Shown here one piece after another: positions 35,236-44,013 of a DNA stretch of 64,000 nucleotides; the first letter of the stretch is position 1; every line of letters starts with the position of its first letter. Origin of the DNA: MGIIb-O2 sp964003245. Its GTDB lineage: Archaea; Thermoplasmatota; Poseidoniia; Poseidoniales; Thalassarchaeaceae. The stretch spans positions 15,918 to 79,917 of the forward strand of contig CAXFIU010000002.1 in NCBI GenBank assembly GCA_964003245.1, given 5' to 3'. A program made the position numbers and the translations under genes. The notes beneath the pieces were generated by a model, which did not search any database, was not told the DNA's origin, and saw nothing but the letters and a program-made list of their open reading frames with translations.

Positions 35236-36072
35236 ATGAACACAGATGAGCTTCTCGCAGTCACGCCGGAAGAGATGGCTAAATCTCTACTAGCTCGTAG
35301 GGAATTGCTAAGGCAACAATTGCCTACTGTAATTAGAACATTAGAAGCTGATGAACAAAATCTCGCACCTAAAGCGAAAAAAGCTGTTGAAATTAGTAAA
35401 AATATAAATTCTAAAGTTAGTGAATTAAAAGAAGAGAGAAACAAAGCTCAGAAAGAAGCAAATGAGTTACTGAAGATTGTTAAAGAAAGTAGAGAGAAAC
35501 TAATTCAAAGTGATGGAATGATTAATCTTGATCCTTCTTGGAAGAAGGAAAAAATGTTTGAAGAAATAGAAGATATTGAGAAAAAAATAGAAACATCAGC
35601 TTTAGACCACAAAGCCGAAAGAAAGTTGTTAGATAAAAGAAAAAAACTGATTGAAGAAAATGATAAATGGCTTAAACAAAGAAGAGACTTAAATCCCGAG
35701 ATGGTTACATACATAGATGCAAGAAGAGAAATGAATAAACTTTACAGACTAGCAGATAAATCACATAGAAAAATGCTTGATGGAGTAGAAAAAGCTCAAC
35801 CACAACATGAAAAACAACAGAAAATTAGAGATGATTTGCGTGAAATCCGAAGACAACTAGACAGAGCTAGAGAATTACTATCACAGTCTGATCGAGCAAT
35901 TGAGTATTGGGAAAGAAGACTAGACAAAGGATTTGGAGAATTAGGAGATGGTTTCAAAGATCTATTATCGGCACAAAGAAAAGTCGCCGAGGGAGGAGAT
36001 TCATCTTTTGCTAGAAAGAAGAAAATCAAAAAGGTAGAAAATATTTCTAAAAAGAAGGAGGAAGAGGAATGA
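35236..36072 (+). CDS. Archaeal coiled-coil protein (COG1340-like), cluster member 2
   Basis: 278 residues, dominated by charged heptad repeats over almost the whole length, with a Lys/Glu-rich C-terminal tail. It starts with a short MNTDELLAVTPEEMAK segment. It opens a three-gene plus-strand run of coiled-coil genes and is divergent from the zinc-ribbon membrane gene, 95 bases away. The stop TGA overlaps the ATG of the next gene (ATGA), so the pair is translationally coupled. No enzyme motif seen. Confidence 0.75.
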   Translation: MNTDELLAVTPEEMAKSLLARRELLRQQLPTVIRTLEADEQNLAPKAKKAVEISKNINSKVSELKEERNKAQKEANELLKIVKESREKLIQSDGMINLDPSWKKEKMFEEIEDIEKKIETSALDHKAERKLLDKRKKLIEENDKWLKQRRDLNPEMVTYIDARREMNKLYRLADKSHRKMLDGVEKAQPQHEKQQKIRDDLREIRRQLDRARELLSQSDRAIEYWERRLDKGFGELGDGFKDLLSAQRKVAEGGDSSFARKKKIKKVENISKKKEEEE

Positions 36073-37049
36073 GTGATTCAGAACCTCAGAGTGGAATCTT
36101 TGCAGATTTAGAAGATATGTCTCACAAAGATGTTGAGTTATTATCCAAAAAAATAGAACGGGAAATTAGAACTATTGAAGAGGAACATAGATCATTGAGG
36201 AATGAAAGGAAAAATCAAGTAGAAATTGTGAAATCATTACGTCAAGCAGTCGGTGAGAACGAAGCTATCAGTGAAGAAAGAAGAGGACTATTAAGGAAAT
36301 TTCATCAATCTAGGAAACAGGCAGAAGATGCAAGAAAGAAGAGAGATTCCGTCAATTCATCAATCCCTCCTCCATCAGCCATTCTCGCAGAATGGATGGT
36401 TGAAACACACCAGAGATTAGTTACAATAGATAATGATTTGACGGCAGTGCCAACACTTCACAGAGAAATTGACATGTTCAAGAGATTTTTTGAACTTCAG
36501 GCAGCATTTACAAGAAAGCAAGAATCGGAAAAATACCATGAAGAATATGTAAATTATATCAAAGAAATCAGAGTCATTACCAAAGAATTAGATGCTACAA
36601 GGAAGGAATCTTCTCAAGAAAAGACCGGAGATTCTTCTTCAACAGAAGAAGAAATTAATCCCAGTAATGTGAATCGCTCAGATGTTAGAAAAATTAGCAA
36701 AAGAATTAAGAAAATCGATTCTCAATTGGATAGGATATCTGAAGAAAGAAAGTCATTAAGAAAAGAAGCAAATCGTCTAAGGACATATCTTAGAGTTACT
36801 AGTAGCAGAGGAAAGCCGATAAAAATCTCCGAAGTTAAAGATAGGGCAACAAGTGGAGATTCTCTAAATACACAGGAATTAGGCGCATTACTTCGAACTG
36901 GTGGCCTCGCAGAATTAACAAAAAGTAATTCAAAACAACCTAAGAAAAAGCAACCGAGGAAAAATAAAGGGAAAAAACAACATCGTAAGCTTGGGGTTGC
37001 CAGAGGAGGGGCACGATTGGGTTCACGAGTTTCTAAAAGAGATGATTGA
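36069..37049 (+). CDS. Archaeal coiled-coil protein (COG1340-like), cluster member 3
   Basis: 326 residues of coiled coil, with a predicted break near residue 180-200 that is rich in Ser/Thr/Glu. The C-terminus has VKDRATSGDSLNTQELGAL, then a long basic tail (KGKKQHRKLG) that matches the tail of the minus-strand paralogue at 29994. The shared SGDSLNTQEL-type segment matches SGDTLSTEEL in the paralogue at 37126. These conserved ends suggest a common docking point. It overlaps the preceding gene by 4 bases. Confidence 0.75.
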   Translation: MSDSEPQSGIFADLEDMSHKDVELLSKKIEREIRTIEEEHRSLRNERKNQVEIVKSLRQAVGENEAISEERRGLLRKFHQSRKQAEDARKKRDSVNSSIPPPSAILAEWMVETHQRLVTIDNDLTAVPTLHREIDMFKRFFELQAAFTRKQESEKYHEEYVNYIKEIRVITKELDATRKESSQEKTGDSSSTEEEINPSNVNRSDVRKISKRIKKIDSQLDRISEERKSLRKEANRLRTYLRVTSSRGKPIKISEVKDRATSGDSLNTQELGALLRTGGLAELTKSNSKQPKKKQPRKNKGKKQHRKLGVARGGARLGSRVSKRDD

Positions 37050-37125
37050 GCAGTTGGCCATTTTACATCCTTCCTATGCCCTTATATGATGACATTAACT
37101 CGGACATTATGACAGGTGCTTGCTA

Positions 37126-37995
37126 ATGATGGATTTTGATGAGGTTAGAGGTGTTCTAACACCTAAAAGTACTTCATTAGATGAGAAACTTTCTGAATTC
37201 AGAGAAGATAGAGATAACTGGAATGCTAAAGTCAAAAAATACTTGACGGAAAGAAACGAAATCAATAGACAAGTTAAGGAATTAATTACTGAAGTTCAAA
37301 ATCAAAAAGTAATAAGAGATGAAGCTAATTCTAAAGTCAAAGATCTAAAAATTATTCGAGCAGAAAGGTCCTCTGTTCTAAAACAACTTCGAGCAGAATT
37401 ACAGGAAAAAAGACCTGTTGAACAGAAAAAAGAAGAAAAGAGAGAGAAGAAGCGTAATGAAAGAACTATCCGAAATGATATTGAAAAAATGGATATGAAA
37501 TTTAATTATGGACATTTTCAAGGTAAGGAAAGAAATTTTGAAAGACAAATGAAGAAGTTATATCAAGAGTTGAAAGAAATTAAAAAGCAAAAGAAAGAAA
37601 ATATTTTTTCCGAACTAGAATCACAAATAAGAAAAGCAGCAAAATCTCAAGAAGAAGCTCACAGACTTGTAGAAGATGCTGTTAATACCGCTCAAGAATC
37701 TCATGATTTAATGATAGAATTATCAGAGGAAGTAGATAGATTGAGGGCAAAGGCAAATACATCTCAAGAAGGAGTAATACGTTCAAAAAGGGAAGCAGAC
37801 TTGTTACATAACAAATATGTGGTTTCACTGAGAAGTATTCATTCTATTCAAGATTTATTCAAGGCGATGATTGCACAAGAGAAGGATGTTGAGGACGATG
37901 ATGGTAGCAAGTTAGAGGTCACCGACTTGATGTCCAGATTGATGTCAGGAGACACTCTATCGACAGAAGAACTGATGGCTTTACAAAGAAACTAA
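37126..37995 (+). CDS. Archaeal coiled-coil protein (COG1340-like), cluster member 4
   Basis: 289 residues, mostly coiled coil, ending in the SGDTLSTEELMALQ segment shared with the paralogue at 36069 but lacking the basic KGKKQxRKLG tail. I chose the ATG at 37126 because AGGTG lies 7 bases upstream; a TTG 6 bases earlier is the alternative. It follows the previous gene after 76 bases and may have its own promoter. It is the third plus-strand coiled-coil gene and converges with the unknown gene at 37997. Confidence 0.72.
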   Translation: MMDFDEVRGVLTPKSTSLDEKLSEFREDRDNWNAKVKKYLTERNEINRQVKELITEVQNQKVIRDEANSKVKDLKIIRAERSSVLKQLRAELQEKRPVEQKKEEKREKKRNERTIRNDIEKMDMKFNYGHFQGKERNFERQMKKLYQELKEIKKQKKENIFSELESQIRKAAKSQEEAHRLVEDAVNTAQESHDLMIELSEEVDRLRAKANTSQEGVIRSKREADLLHNKYVVSLRSIHSIQDLFKAMIAQEKDVEDDDGSKLEVTDLMSRLMSGDTLSTEELMALQRN

Positions 37996-37996
37996 G

Positions 37997-38938
37997 CTAC
38001 AAATCGTAAGTCTTTCCATTCTGACTATGAAGTATTTTTTCTTCTCCATCCTCAAATATTAATTTCCAGGCTGGGATTTGTGCAAACTGGAAATCAAAAT
38101 TTAGTGAGGACAAGTCAACCCTCCACCATTCAAGCATCGTTGACTTAACTAATTCTGTAGCATCATTTGATTCTTCTTTCTTTCTGTAATCAAGCATTGG
38201 TTTAAGATTAGTTTTTAATTGATCTAATGAAAGCCAATTATTCTCTGAAGTTTTAATTTGCCGGAGATTAGGAGAGTTAAAGAAAATATGTTCTTCACTG
38301 AAAGGGAAAATCTTTTTCATCCAGGGATCCTCAATAAAAGCCCATTTTTTCCCATCCTTGATAGAATCAGGCCCTATCATTAAGCCCGAAATTTTCCATA
38401 GTTTAACTACTAAAAACACTGGCATGGAATTTAAAGAACCGGAAGGTTCCGTTTGAAGCCAATCTTCTAATTTAATTATTGGATTAAGAGTTATAGTCTC
38501 AGTTTCTCGATCATTGTTAATATCTTCAAAATTATTCCCCCCTACTGAAATCTCTTCATTTGAAGGATTCTTAACAATTAAATCACCCCTTAAAACAGAT
38601 TCGCCAATCCACCTAGATAATTTATCAGGCCCCCAAGTAATAACTCTGAAATCATCAGGTAGATCAACAAGAATATCTTCAGTAATTTTTCTTTCACTAA
38701 GTATCCAGTGTCGATCCCCTGGTGCATCAATTGACCATCTTTCAATTTCATTTTTAGAAATAGGCAATATATCTGATTGGACATGCCAAATATATACTGA
38801 TGAATCACTCATTTCATCAAAATCAAGTAATTTTTCTGCAACACCTAGACATTTGAATCCGTAAATATTGAAGCTTTTTCCTGTAGGCTCTAAACTAACT
38901 GTTCGAGAATTAAGAATGGCTCGAACAATTTCTTCCAT
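37997..38938 (-). CDS. Hypothetical protein, unknown function
   Basis: 313 residues, soluble, with a Trp-rich composition and a mixed alpha/beta pattern. Recurring features are an IDAPGDRHWILSERK segment, then RVITWGPDKLSRWIGESVLRG, and an acidic middle (residues ~130-150). I cannot assign a family. It lies between the coiled-coil operon (convergent) and the rpl30e end of the RNA polymerase operon, with an 82-base gap upstream of its start. Start ATG at 38938. Confidence 0.6.
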   Translation of the reverse strand: MEEIVRAILNSRTVSLEPTGKSFNIYGFKCLGVAEKLLDFDEMSDSSVYIWHVQSDILPISKNEIERWSIDAPGDRHWILSERKITEDILVDLPDDFRVITWGPDKLSRWIGESVLRGDLIVKNPSNEEISVGGNNFEDINNDRETETITLNPIIKLEDWLQTEPSGSLNSMPVFLVVKLWKISGLMIGPDSIKDGKKWAFIEDPWMKKIFPFSEEHIFFNSPNLRQIKTSENNWLSLDQLKTNLKPMLDYRKKEESNDATELVKSTMLEWWRVDLSSLNFDFQFAQIPAWKLIFEDGEEKILHSQNGKTYDL

Positions 38939-39020
38939 GCCATCGGGTATGGCTACATCACTTCAAAACAACTATCGAAATCTAACTAAGGTAGTTGAAT
39001 TGTTGACTATCAGAGAACAT

Positions 39021-39317
39021 TCAAACATTCATTGAAAGAGAGAGTAATTCGCTCTGCCCTGGATCCAAAACACATACTGCGCTAACAGGGAATGGTTTGG
39101 CACATGCAGCACCAAGTTGCCTGTTGACTAAAGTAACCTGATGTAGTGTCACATCGGGATGATTTTGTTTTATGTCAGAAATATATTCTTTAGGGCAATT
39201 TGCGGCCACTAAGACCATTCTAGCGTCACCTTTTGAACAGGCACTTTTTGTTTGACGTTGCCCGAAAAGTAAATTTCCTGTACTAATTCCTTGTTTTAAT
39301 TGTCTTGCTAAATCCAT
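39021..39317 (-). CDS. rpl30e: 50S ribosomal protein eL30
   Basis: 98-residue RNA-binding protein of the L7Ae/L30e fold. It starts with the DLARQLKQGISTGNLLFGQRQT helix and strand, continues with ARMVLVAANCPKEY, and ends in PFPVSAVCVLDPG. It is the last gene of the rpoH-rpoB-rpoA1-rpoA2-rpl30e run, 11 bases after rpoA2, with an AGGGGG site before the ATG. In many archaea nusA and the S12/S7 genes follow; here the run ends and an unrelated gene begins. Confidence 0.9.
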   Translation of the reverse strand: MDLARQLKQGISTGNLLFGQRQTKSACSKGDARMVLVAANCPKEYISDIKQNHPDVTLHQVTLVNRQLGAACAKPFPVSAVCVLDPGQSELLSLSMNV

Positions 39318-39328
39318 AAAAAATCCCC

Positions 39329-40909
39329 CTATAAGTCCTCTGGTATGTAAAATAAGTCAACGCTTCCTGTACCTAAGGCAACAGGTTGTCCGACAATAAT
39401 ATTTTCAGTGACACCTCTTAATTCATCTCTCTCACCGATTATTCCAGCTCTAAGAAGATGAGTTACTGTTACTTCGAAAGCAGACCTTGCAAGTATACTG
39501 TGTTTAGTACCGCTAACTCCATGACGTCCAATAGCACGTACTTCACCCTCACTAGTCATTACGTCTGAAACCATCAATAAATGTCTAACATCAACATCGA
39601 GACCTGCGCCTTCTAGTGTCAGAAGCATTTCATTAATTATTGCTTGACGTGCTGCTTCAATTCCAAGATAGTCATGAATTTCAGTGATATTGTTTGTATA
39701 AGTTCTAGATCTGTCTACGCCAGCATATTCACTGACCTTAGATAGATTAGAACCGATTGTTGAGATATAATATTCTCCAGTTTCAGCATTCGGACCTTGT
39801 ACGTTAGCCCTCATTATATCTGGAAGACCTTTGAGTCGCAATTTCTTAATTTTCTCCTCTAATTGGAGTAAAGCAGTATATGTTGGTGGATCAGTAGCAA
39901 GAGTTGCTAATTCTTCTTCCTTTGCAACACCTGGTATAATCTTCAAAGTTTTTGGCTTATCATCGTTATCTGCTTGAACAAACAACCTTAGAGCACGAGA
40001 TAATTTATCACGAACTTCTGCACCTGTCATTTTCTTAACGCGAAGATTAGCATTATTAAGTGAAAGAATAATGTGTCTTTGTGTAATATCTACGTCAATA
40101 TTGGCTATATCACGTGTTGTTGTGGTTTCTAACCCTGCTGCAATCTCCTGCACCAACTTTTGGTTAGTTCGAAGAGGTTTGCCTTTTGCATTGTTTTCAT
40201 CAAGATATATTCTCATTGTAGGAGTCTTAGGCACTTTTCTAGCATCTACAATCTCAATAATACGTGGAAGCCCCTGTGTAACGTTTACTGTAGCCACACC
40301 AGCATAGTGGAATGTTCTCATAGTCATCTGTGTACCAGGTTCACCAATTGACTGAGCTGTAGTAATTCCAACAGCTTCGTGTGGATCGACTCTAGAACCT
40401 TTAAGATGATCATTAGCAGAACTTACTACTTTCTTTGCTTTCGCAGGAGTCAATTTAGTCTCACCTCTTGCAATTAGAGCATTTACCAAGTCGTTGGTGA
40501 TTCTTGGAGACATTGATACATTCAATTTGACAGCTGCATCGGTCAATTGTGAATATAATTCAGATTCGGAATCAACATCTCTAAGAATCTGAACCATTTT
40601 CGATTCTGTATCGTAAGACTGAATAGGTAGAGATGCTCTTTTAGAGCTTCTACTTCTTCTTGCAGCCTTTCTTCTCAACAATGTTTTGTCGATCCTAGCC
40701 GCTGCTCTCTGAGCAGCTTTTGATGAACCAGCCATTACTTCAAATATTTTTGTAGCCGTACCTGAATCAGTACCACATATCTGGGCAATTTGAGAGGATG
40801 TTAATACCTTAACGTCATCCCATTTCTTATCATCTGCTAACTTATGAGCATATTCCTCTTCAATTCCTAAGTCCATCAACTTCTTCTTTGTTGCACTCTT
40901 TACTACCAT
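39329..40909 (-). CDS. rpoA2: DNA-directed RNA polymerase subunit A'' with an N-terminal extension
   Basis: C-terminal part of the largest polymerase subunit, 526 residues. The AVGITTAQSIGEPGTQMTMRTFH trigger-loop region and the RHLLMVSDVMTSEG and RHGVSGTK segments are diagnostic. Normal archaeal A'' is about 380-400 residues. The extra ~95-120 N-terminal residues form a helical, basic domain starting VVKSATKKKLMDLG, closely similar to the N-terminus of RpoH at 47745. AGGAGGTG precedes the ATG, and the start overlaps the rpoA1 stop. Confidence 0.96.
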   Translation of the reverse strand: MVVKSATKKKLMDLGIEEEYAHKLADDKKWDDVKVLTSSQIAQICGTDSGTATKIFEVMAGSSKAAQRAAARIDKTLLRRKAARRSRSSKRASLPIQSYDTESKMVQILRDVDSESELYSQLTDAAVKLNVSMSPRITNDLVNALIARGETKLTPAKAKKVVSSANDHLKGSRVDPHEAVGITTAQSIGEPGTQMTMRTFHYAGVATVNVTQGLPRIIEIVDARKVPKTPTMRIYLDENNAKGKPLRTNQKLVQEIAAGLETTTTRDIANIDVDITQRHIILSLNNANLRVKKMTGAEVRDKLSRALRLFVQADNDDKPKTLKIIPGVAKEEELATLATDPPTYTALLQLEEKIKKLRLKGLPDIMRANVQGPNAETGEYYISTIGSNLSKVSEYAGVDRSRTYTNNITEIHDYLGIEAARQAIINEMLLTLEGAGLDVDVRHLLMVSDVMTSEGEVRAIGRHGVSGTKHSILARSAFEVTVTHLLRAGIIGERDELRGVTENIIVGQPVALGTGSVDLFYIPEDL

Positions 40910-43900
40910 CAGTTAGCACCTCCTAGCGCGTCATCAAGAACTTGATTAACATCGAATGGTTCACCTTTTCTACTCCTAGCAGGATCGACCTTGTCTTCAC
41001 CGTATTCGAATTGAATAATTCTATCAGCAGTGTTCCTTACTGAACGCATATAATCGTCTGCTACCTTCAAATCATCCATTGCGTTAATCAATCTACGTTG
41101 CATGTATCCTGACTTAGAAGTACGAACTGCAGTATCAACTAAAGATTCTCTACCAGAAACTGAAAGCATGAAGAACTCTGTAGGCTCGAGACCTCTCTTG
41201 AATGAAGATGATACGAAACCTTTCTCTTGAGCTCCTTTCACTCCTCTCATGAAGTGAGGTAATACTCTTTCTTGGTATCCTCTTTCTAGTCTTTTACCTC
41301 TAACCTTAGGTTGACCTATTGAGCCGGCCATCATAGCTAGGTTATCCATTGAACCTCTAGCTCCTGATGTAGCCATTAACACCGCAGAGTTATCGTCACC
41401 GAGGAATTCCTTTGCTACTTTTCCAGATTCCGCCTTACCAGAGTCTAATATATTCAGAATATTCTCTTCCAATGTTTCTTCTGCAGTTCTACCAGGTCTT
41501 GTTTCATACCTGCGACCATCTTTACCAAACTTTTCTAGTTCGATATTTACATTATCACTTGCAGTTTTATTAATCTCTGCAATTGCTTCTTTTGCTTCAG
41601 GAGGTAAATCTTCATCATCTATACCTGTGGTAAAGCCCATGGCAGTACAAATTGCGATAGTCATCTTAGTCATTCTATTGATGAACTCAGCCCCCACATC
41701 TGGCCCATGGGTTTGAACAACGGCATCTAATAATCTACCATCTTCTGCCCCTATTCCTCTCTTATCTATTGTTCCAGTAACATTACCATCGCTCACTTGA
41801 ACATGGTCGCCAGATCTACTCGTGTATTCTAGATTAAATCCTTCTGGAACGATTAGGCTGAGGACATCAGAACCAAGATATCCAGTAACACCGTCAATCT
41901 CTTTGATTTCTGGGAGTTCTCCATCCCAGCCAACAGCTCCTAAAATTTCAATTACCAATTTTTCAGGGAGTAATTTTGTACCATGAGTAAGAAGATATGA
42001 ACCTGATATGTGATCGTGGATTCCACCAATTACGGAACCACCATATCTTGGAGTAATGATGTGTTCTTGGACCCGCATCAAAACTTTGGCCTCAGCTCTA
42101 GCTTCTTCAGACTGAATGACGTGAAGATTCATTTCATCTCCATCGAAATCTGCGTTGTATGGTGTACAATCAGCCAAGTTAAATCTGAAGGTCTTACCTT
42201 CCATAACTCTAATTTCGTGGACCATCATCGACATTCTGTGCAAAGATGGTTGTCTATTGAATATAGTAACATCTCCATCAATCAAATGTCTTTCAATAAC
42301 AACACCTGGCTTTGGATTACCGTCTCTGTCAAGAGTACTCAATCTATCTTCAACATCAGTACGATAGGATTCACCATATTCGTCCTCAACAGAAGGACTT
42401 CCGCAATGAGGACAGTTAACTTCTAAATGCTCAGGATAATCCTCATCAGGATTTGAATGCTCCCAAGCCCATCTACTGTGTATCAAAGCACGTGGATCAT
42501 CAGAAGGAAGACTCTGACCTCTCATAGATCCTTCACTCTCTTCACCTCTTAGATTTGATAATGTCTTTTCTAAATCAACACCCCACTCTTCTTCAAGTTC
42601 CCCAATGGAATTTCTCCTCATTTGTCTCTTTAGTTCTAAACCAGGAAGGAAATTAGGTGCTGGTAATACCTGATTCAAATCGGGCCTGTAGCCAGAATAA
42701 GGTTCATCATCGCTTCCGGAGTGACAATCAGGATTCATACATCTAAAACCAGCCCAAATATACTTCGTTCTATCAGTTATTCTTACCCTTAGAGTATCTC
42801 CACGAATAATATAGTTCACTCCAGGATGCACATCAGGCCCTCTGAGAATCATTTGTCTAAGCTGTTCCCTATTCCTATTTGTCACCCTCACAGGAACTGT
42901 CAATTCCTTAGCGGTTTTAACCGGAATTCCAACCTCATTAATACCCAAATTAGGATCTGGCGATATTACTGTTCTTGCACAGAAATTAACTCTCTTTCCA
43001 GATAAGTTAGAACGGAATCTACCTTCTTTACCCTTCAAACGCTGAGTTAAGGTCTTCAATGGCCTTCCTGAACGATGCCTTGCAGGAGGTATACCACTGG
43101 TTTGATTATCGAAATAAGTAGTACAGTGATACTGTAATAATTCCCATAAGTCTTCAACAATTAATTGAGGAGCTCCCGCGTCACGGTTTTCCCTTAATCT
43201 CTGATTAATTCTTAGTACATCAACCAATTTGTGTGTCAAATCATCCTCAGAACGGTCTCCACTATCTAGAGTAATAGATGGCCTAACTGTGATTGGAGGT
43301 ACTGGAAGAACTTTCATGATTGTCCATTCAGGTCGACTTGAGTCTTTATCCATACCAATAAACAATAAGTGTTCATCAGGGATTCTCTCTAACCATTCCC
43401 TAATGTCTCTGGCATTCAACTTATGTTCGCCTTTATTCTCTTTCTTTTCTTTGAAAGTTGAAGGCTTATCGAGAATAATTTTCCCTTGCTCAGAACCACA
43501 ATGCATGCATATAGTTCTCTTTTTACTAGAACATTCTTTTTCTATATCTTTAATTATTTTCTTAAACTCCCTAGAGCCCACTCCGTGTTTAATCATAACA
43601 TCCTTAACTCTGTCTTGATAATAATCTTGTTCGGATTTCTCGGGGTCAAGAGGGTGAGTATTTGGTTGGTCGTGCAGCAGTATTTTGCTACATGAGTTAC
43701 AGGTAGATTTCAGAGCCATCTTAATCAAATCGGTGAAACCGATATGCATAATTGGCAATTCCAGTGCAATATGACCAAAATGACTAGGGCATTCTTCATG
43801 TTTATTACCACAAGTTTCACACCTAACACCAGGGTCAATAACACCCATCTTTGGATCCATTAAACCTTGTTTGAAAGCATGTCCGTCATCGCGGTATGTA

Positions 43901-44013
43901 TCAGCAGTCTTTACTTCAACAGCCGACATTTTACGGATTTCATTAGGTTCTAACAATCCAAATTTAATTGATTGAATCCTCTTAGGGATTTTAGCTGCGT
44001 CTCTAGCACTCAT
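40909..44013 (-). CDS. rpoA1: DNA-directed RNA polymerase subunit A'
   Basis: N-terminal part of the largest subunit, 1034 residues. It carries the catalytic NADFDGDEMN motif that binds the active-site magnesium, the zinc-binding CETCGNKHEECPSHFGH segment near the N-terminus and the RFRSNLSGKRVNFCARTVISPDP switch region. A second cysteine set (about residues 95-180) and an extra CMNPDCHSGSDD plus CPHCGSPS pair are insertions of interest. The subunit is longer than the usual ~870-920. GGAGG lies 7 bases before the ATG, and the gene overlaps rpoB by 4 bases. Confidence 0.97.
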   Translation of the reverse strand: MSARDAAKIPKRIQSIKFGLLEPNEIRKMSAVEVKTADTYRDDGHAFKQGLMDPKMGVIDPGVRCETCGNKHEECPSHFGHIALELPIMHIGFTDLIKMALKSTCNSCSKILLHDQPNTHPLDPEKSEQDYYQDRVKDVMIKHGVGSREFKKIIKDIEKECSSKKRTICMHCGSEQGKIILDKPSTFKEKKENKGEHKLNARDIREWLERIPDEHLLFIGMDKDSSRPEWTIMKVLPVPPITVRPSITLDSGDRSEDDLTHKLVDVLRINQRLRENRDAGAPQLIVEDLWELLQYHCTTYFDNQTSGIPPARHRSGRPLKTLTQRLKGKEGRFRSNLSGKRVNFCARTVISPDPNLGINEVGIPVKTAKELTVPVRVTNRNREQLRQMILRGPDVHPGVNYIIRGDTLRVRITDRTKYIWAGFRCMNPDCHSGSDDEPYSGYRPDLNQVLPAPNFLPGLELKRQMRRNSIGELEEEWGVDLEKTLSNLRGEESEGSMRGQSLPSDDPRALIHSRWAWEHSNPDEDYPEHLEVNCPHCGSPSVEDEYGESYRTDVEDRLSTLDRDGNPKPGVVIERHLIDGDVTIFNRQPSLHRMSMMVHEIRVMEGKTFRFNLADCTPYNADFDGDEMNLHVIQSEEARAEAKVLMRVQEHIITPRYGGSVIGGIHDHISGSYLLTHGTKLLPEKLVIEILGAVGWDGELPEIKEIDGVTGYLGSDVLSLIVPEGFNLEYTSRSGDHVQVSDGNVTGTIDKRGIGAEDGRLLDAVVQTHGPDVGAEFINRMTKMTIAICTAMGFTTGIDDEDLPPEAKEAIAEINKTASDNVNIELEKFGKDGRRYETRPGRTAEETLEENILNILDSGKAESGKVAKEFLGDDNSAVLMATSGARGSMDNLAMMAGSIGQPKVRGKRLERGYQERVLPHFMRGVKGAQEKGFVSSSFKRGLEPTEFFMLSVSGRESLVDTAVRTSKSGYMQRRLINAMDDLKVADDYMRSVRNTADRIIQFEYGEDKVDPARSRKGEPFDVNQVLDDALGGAN

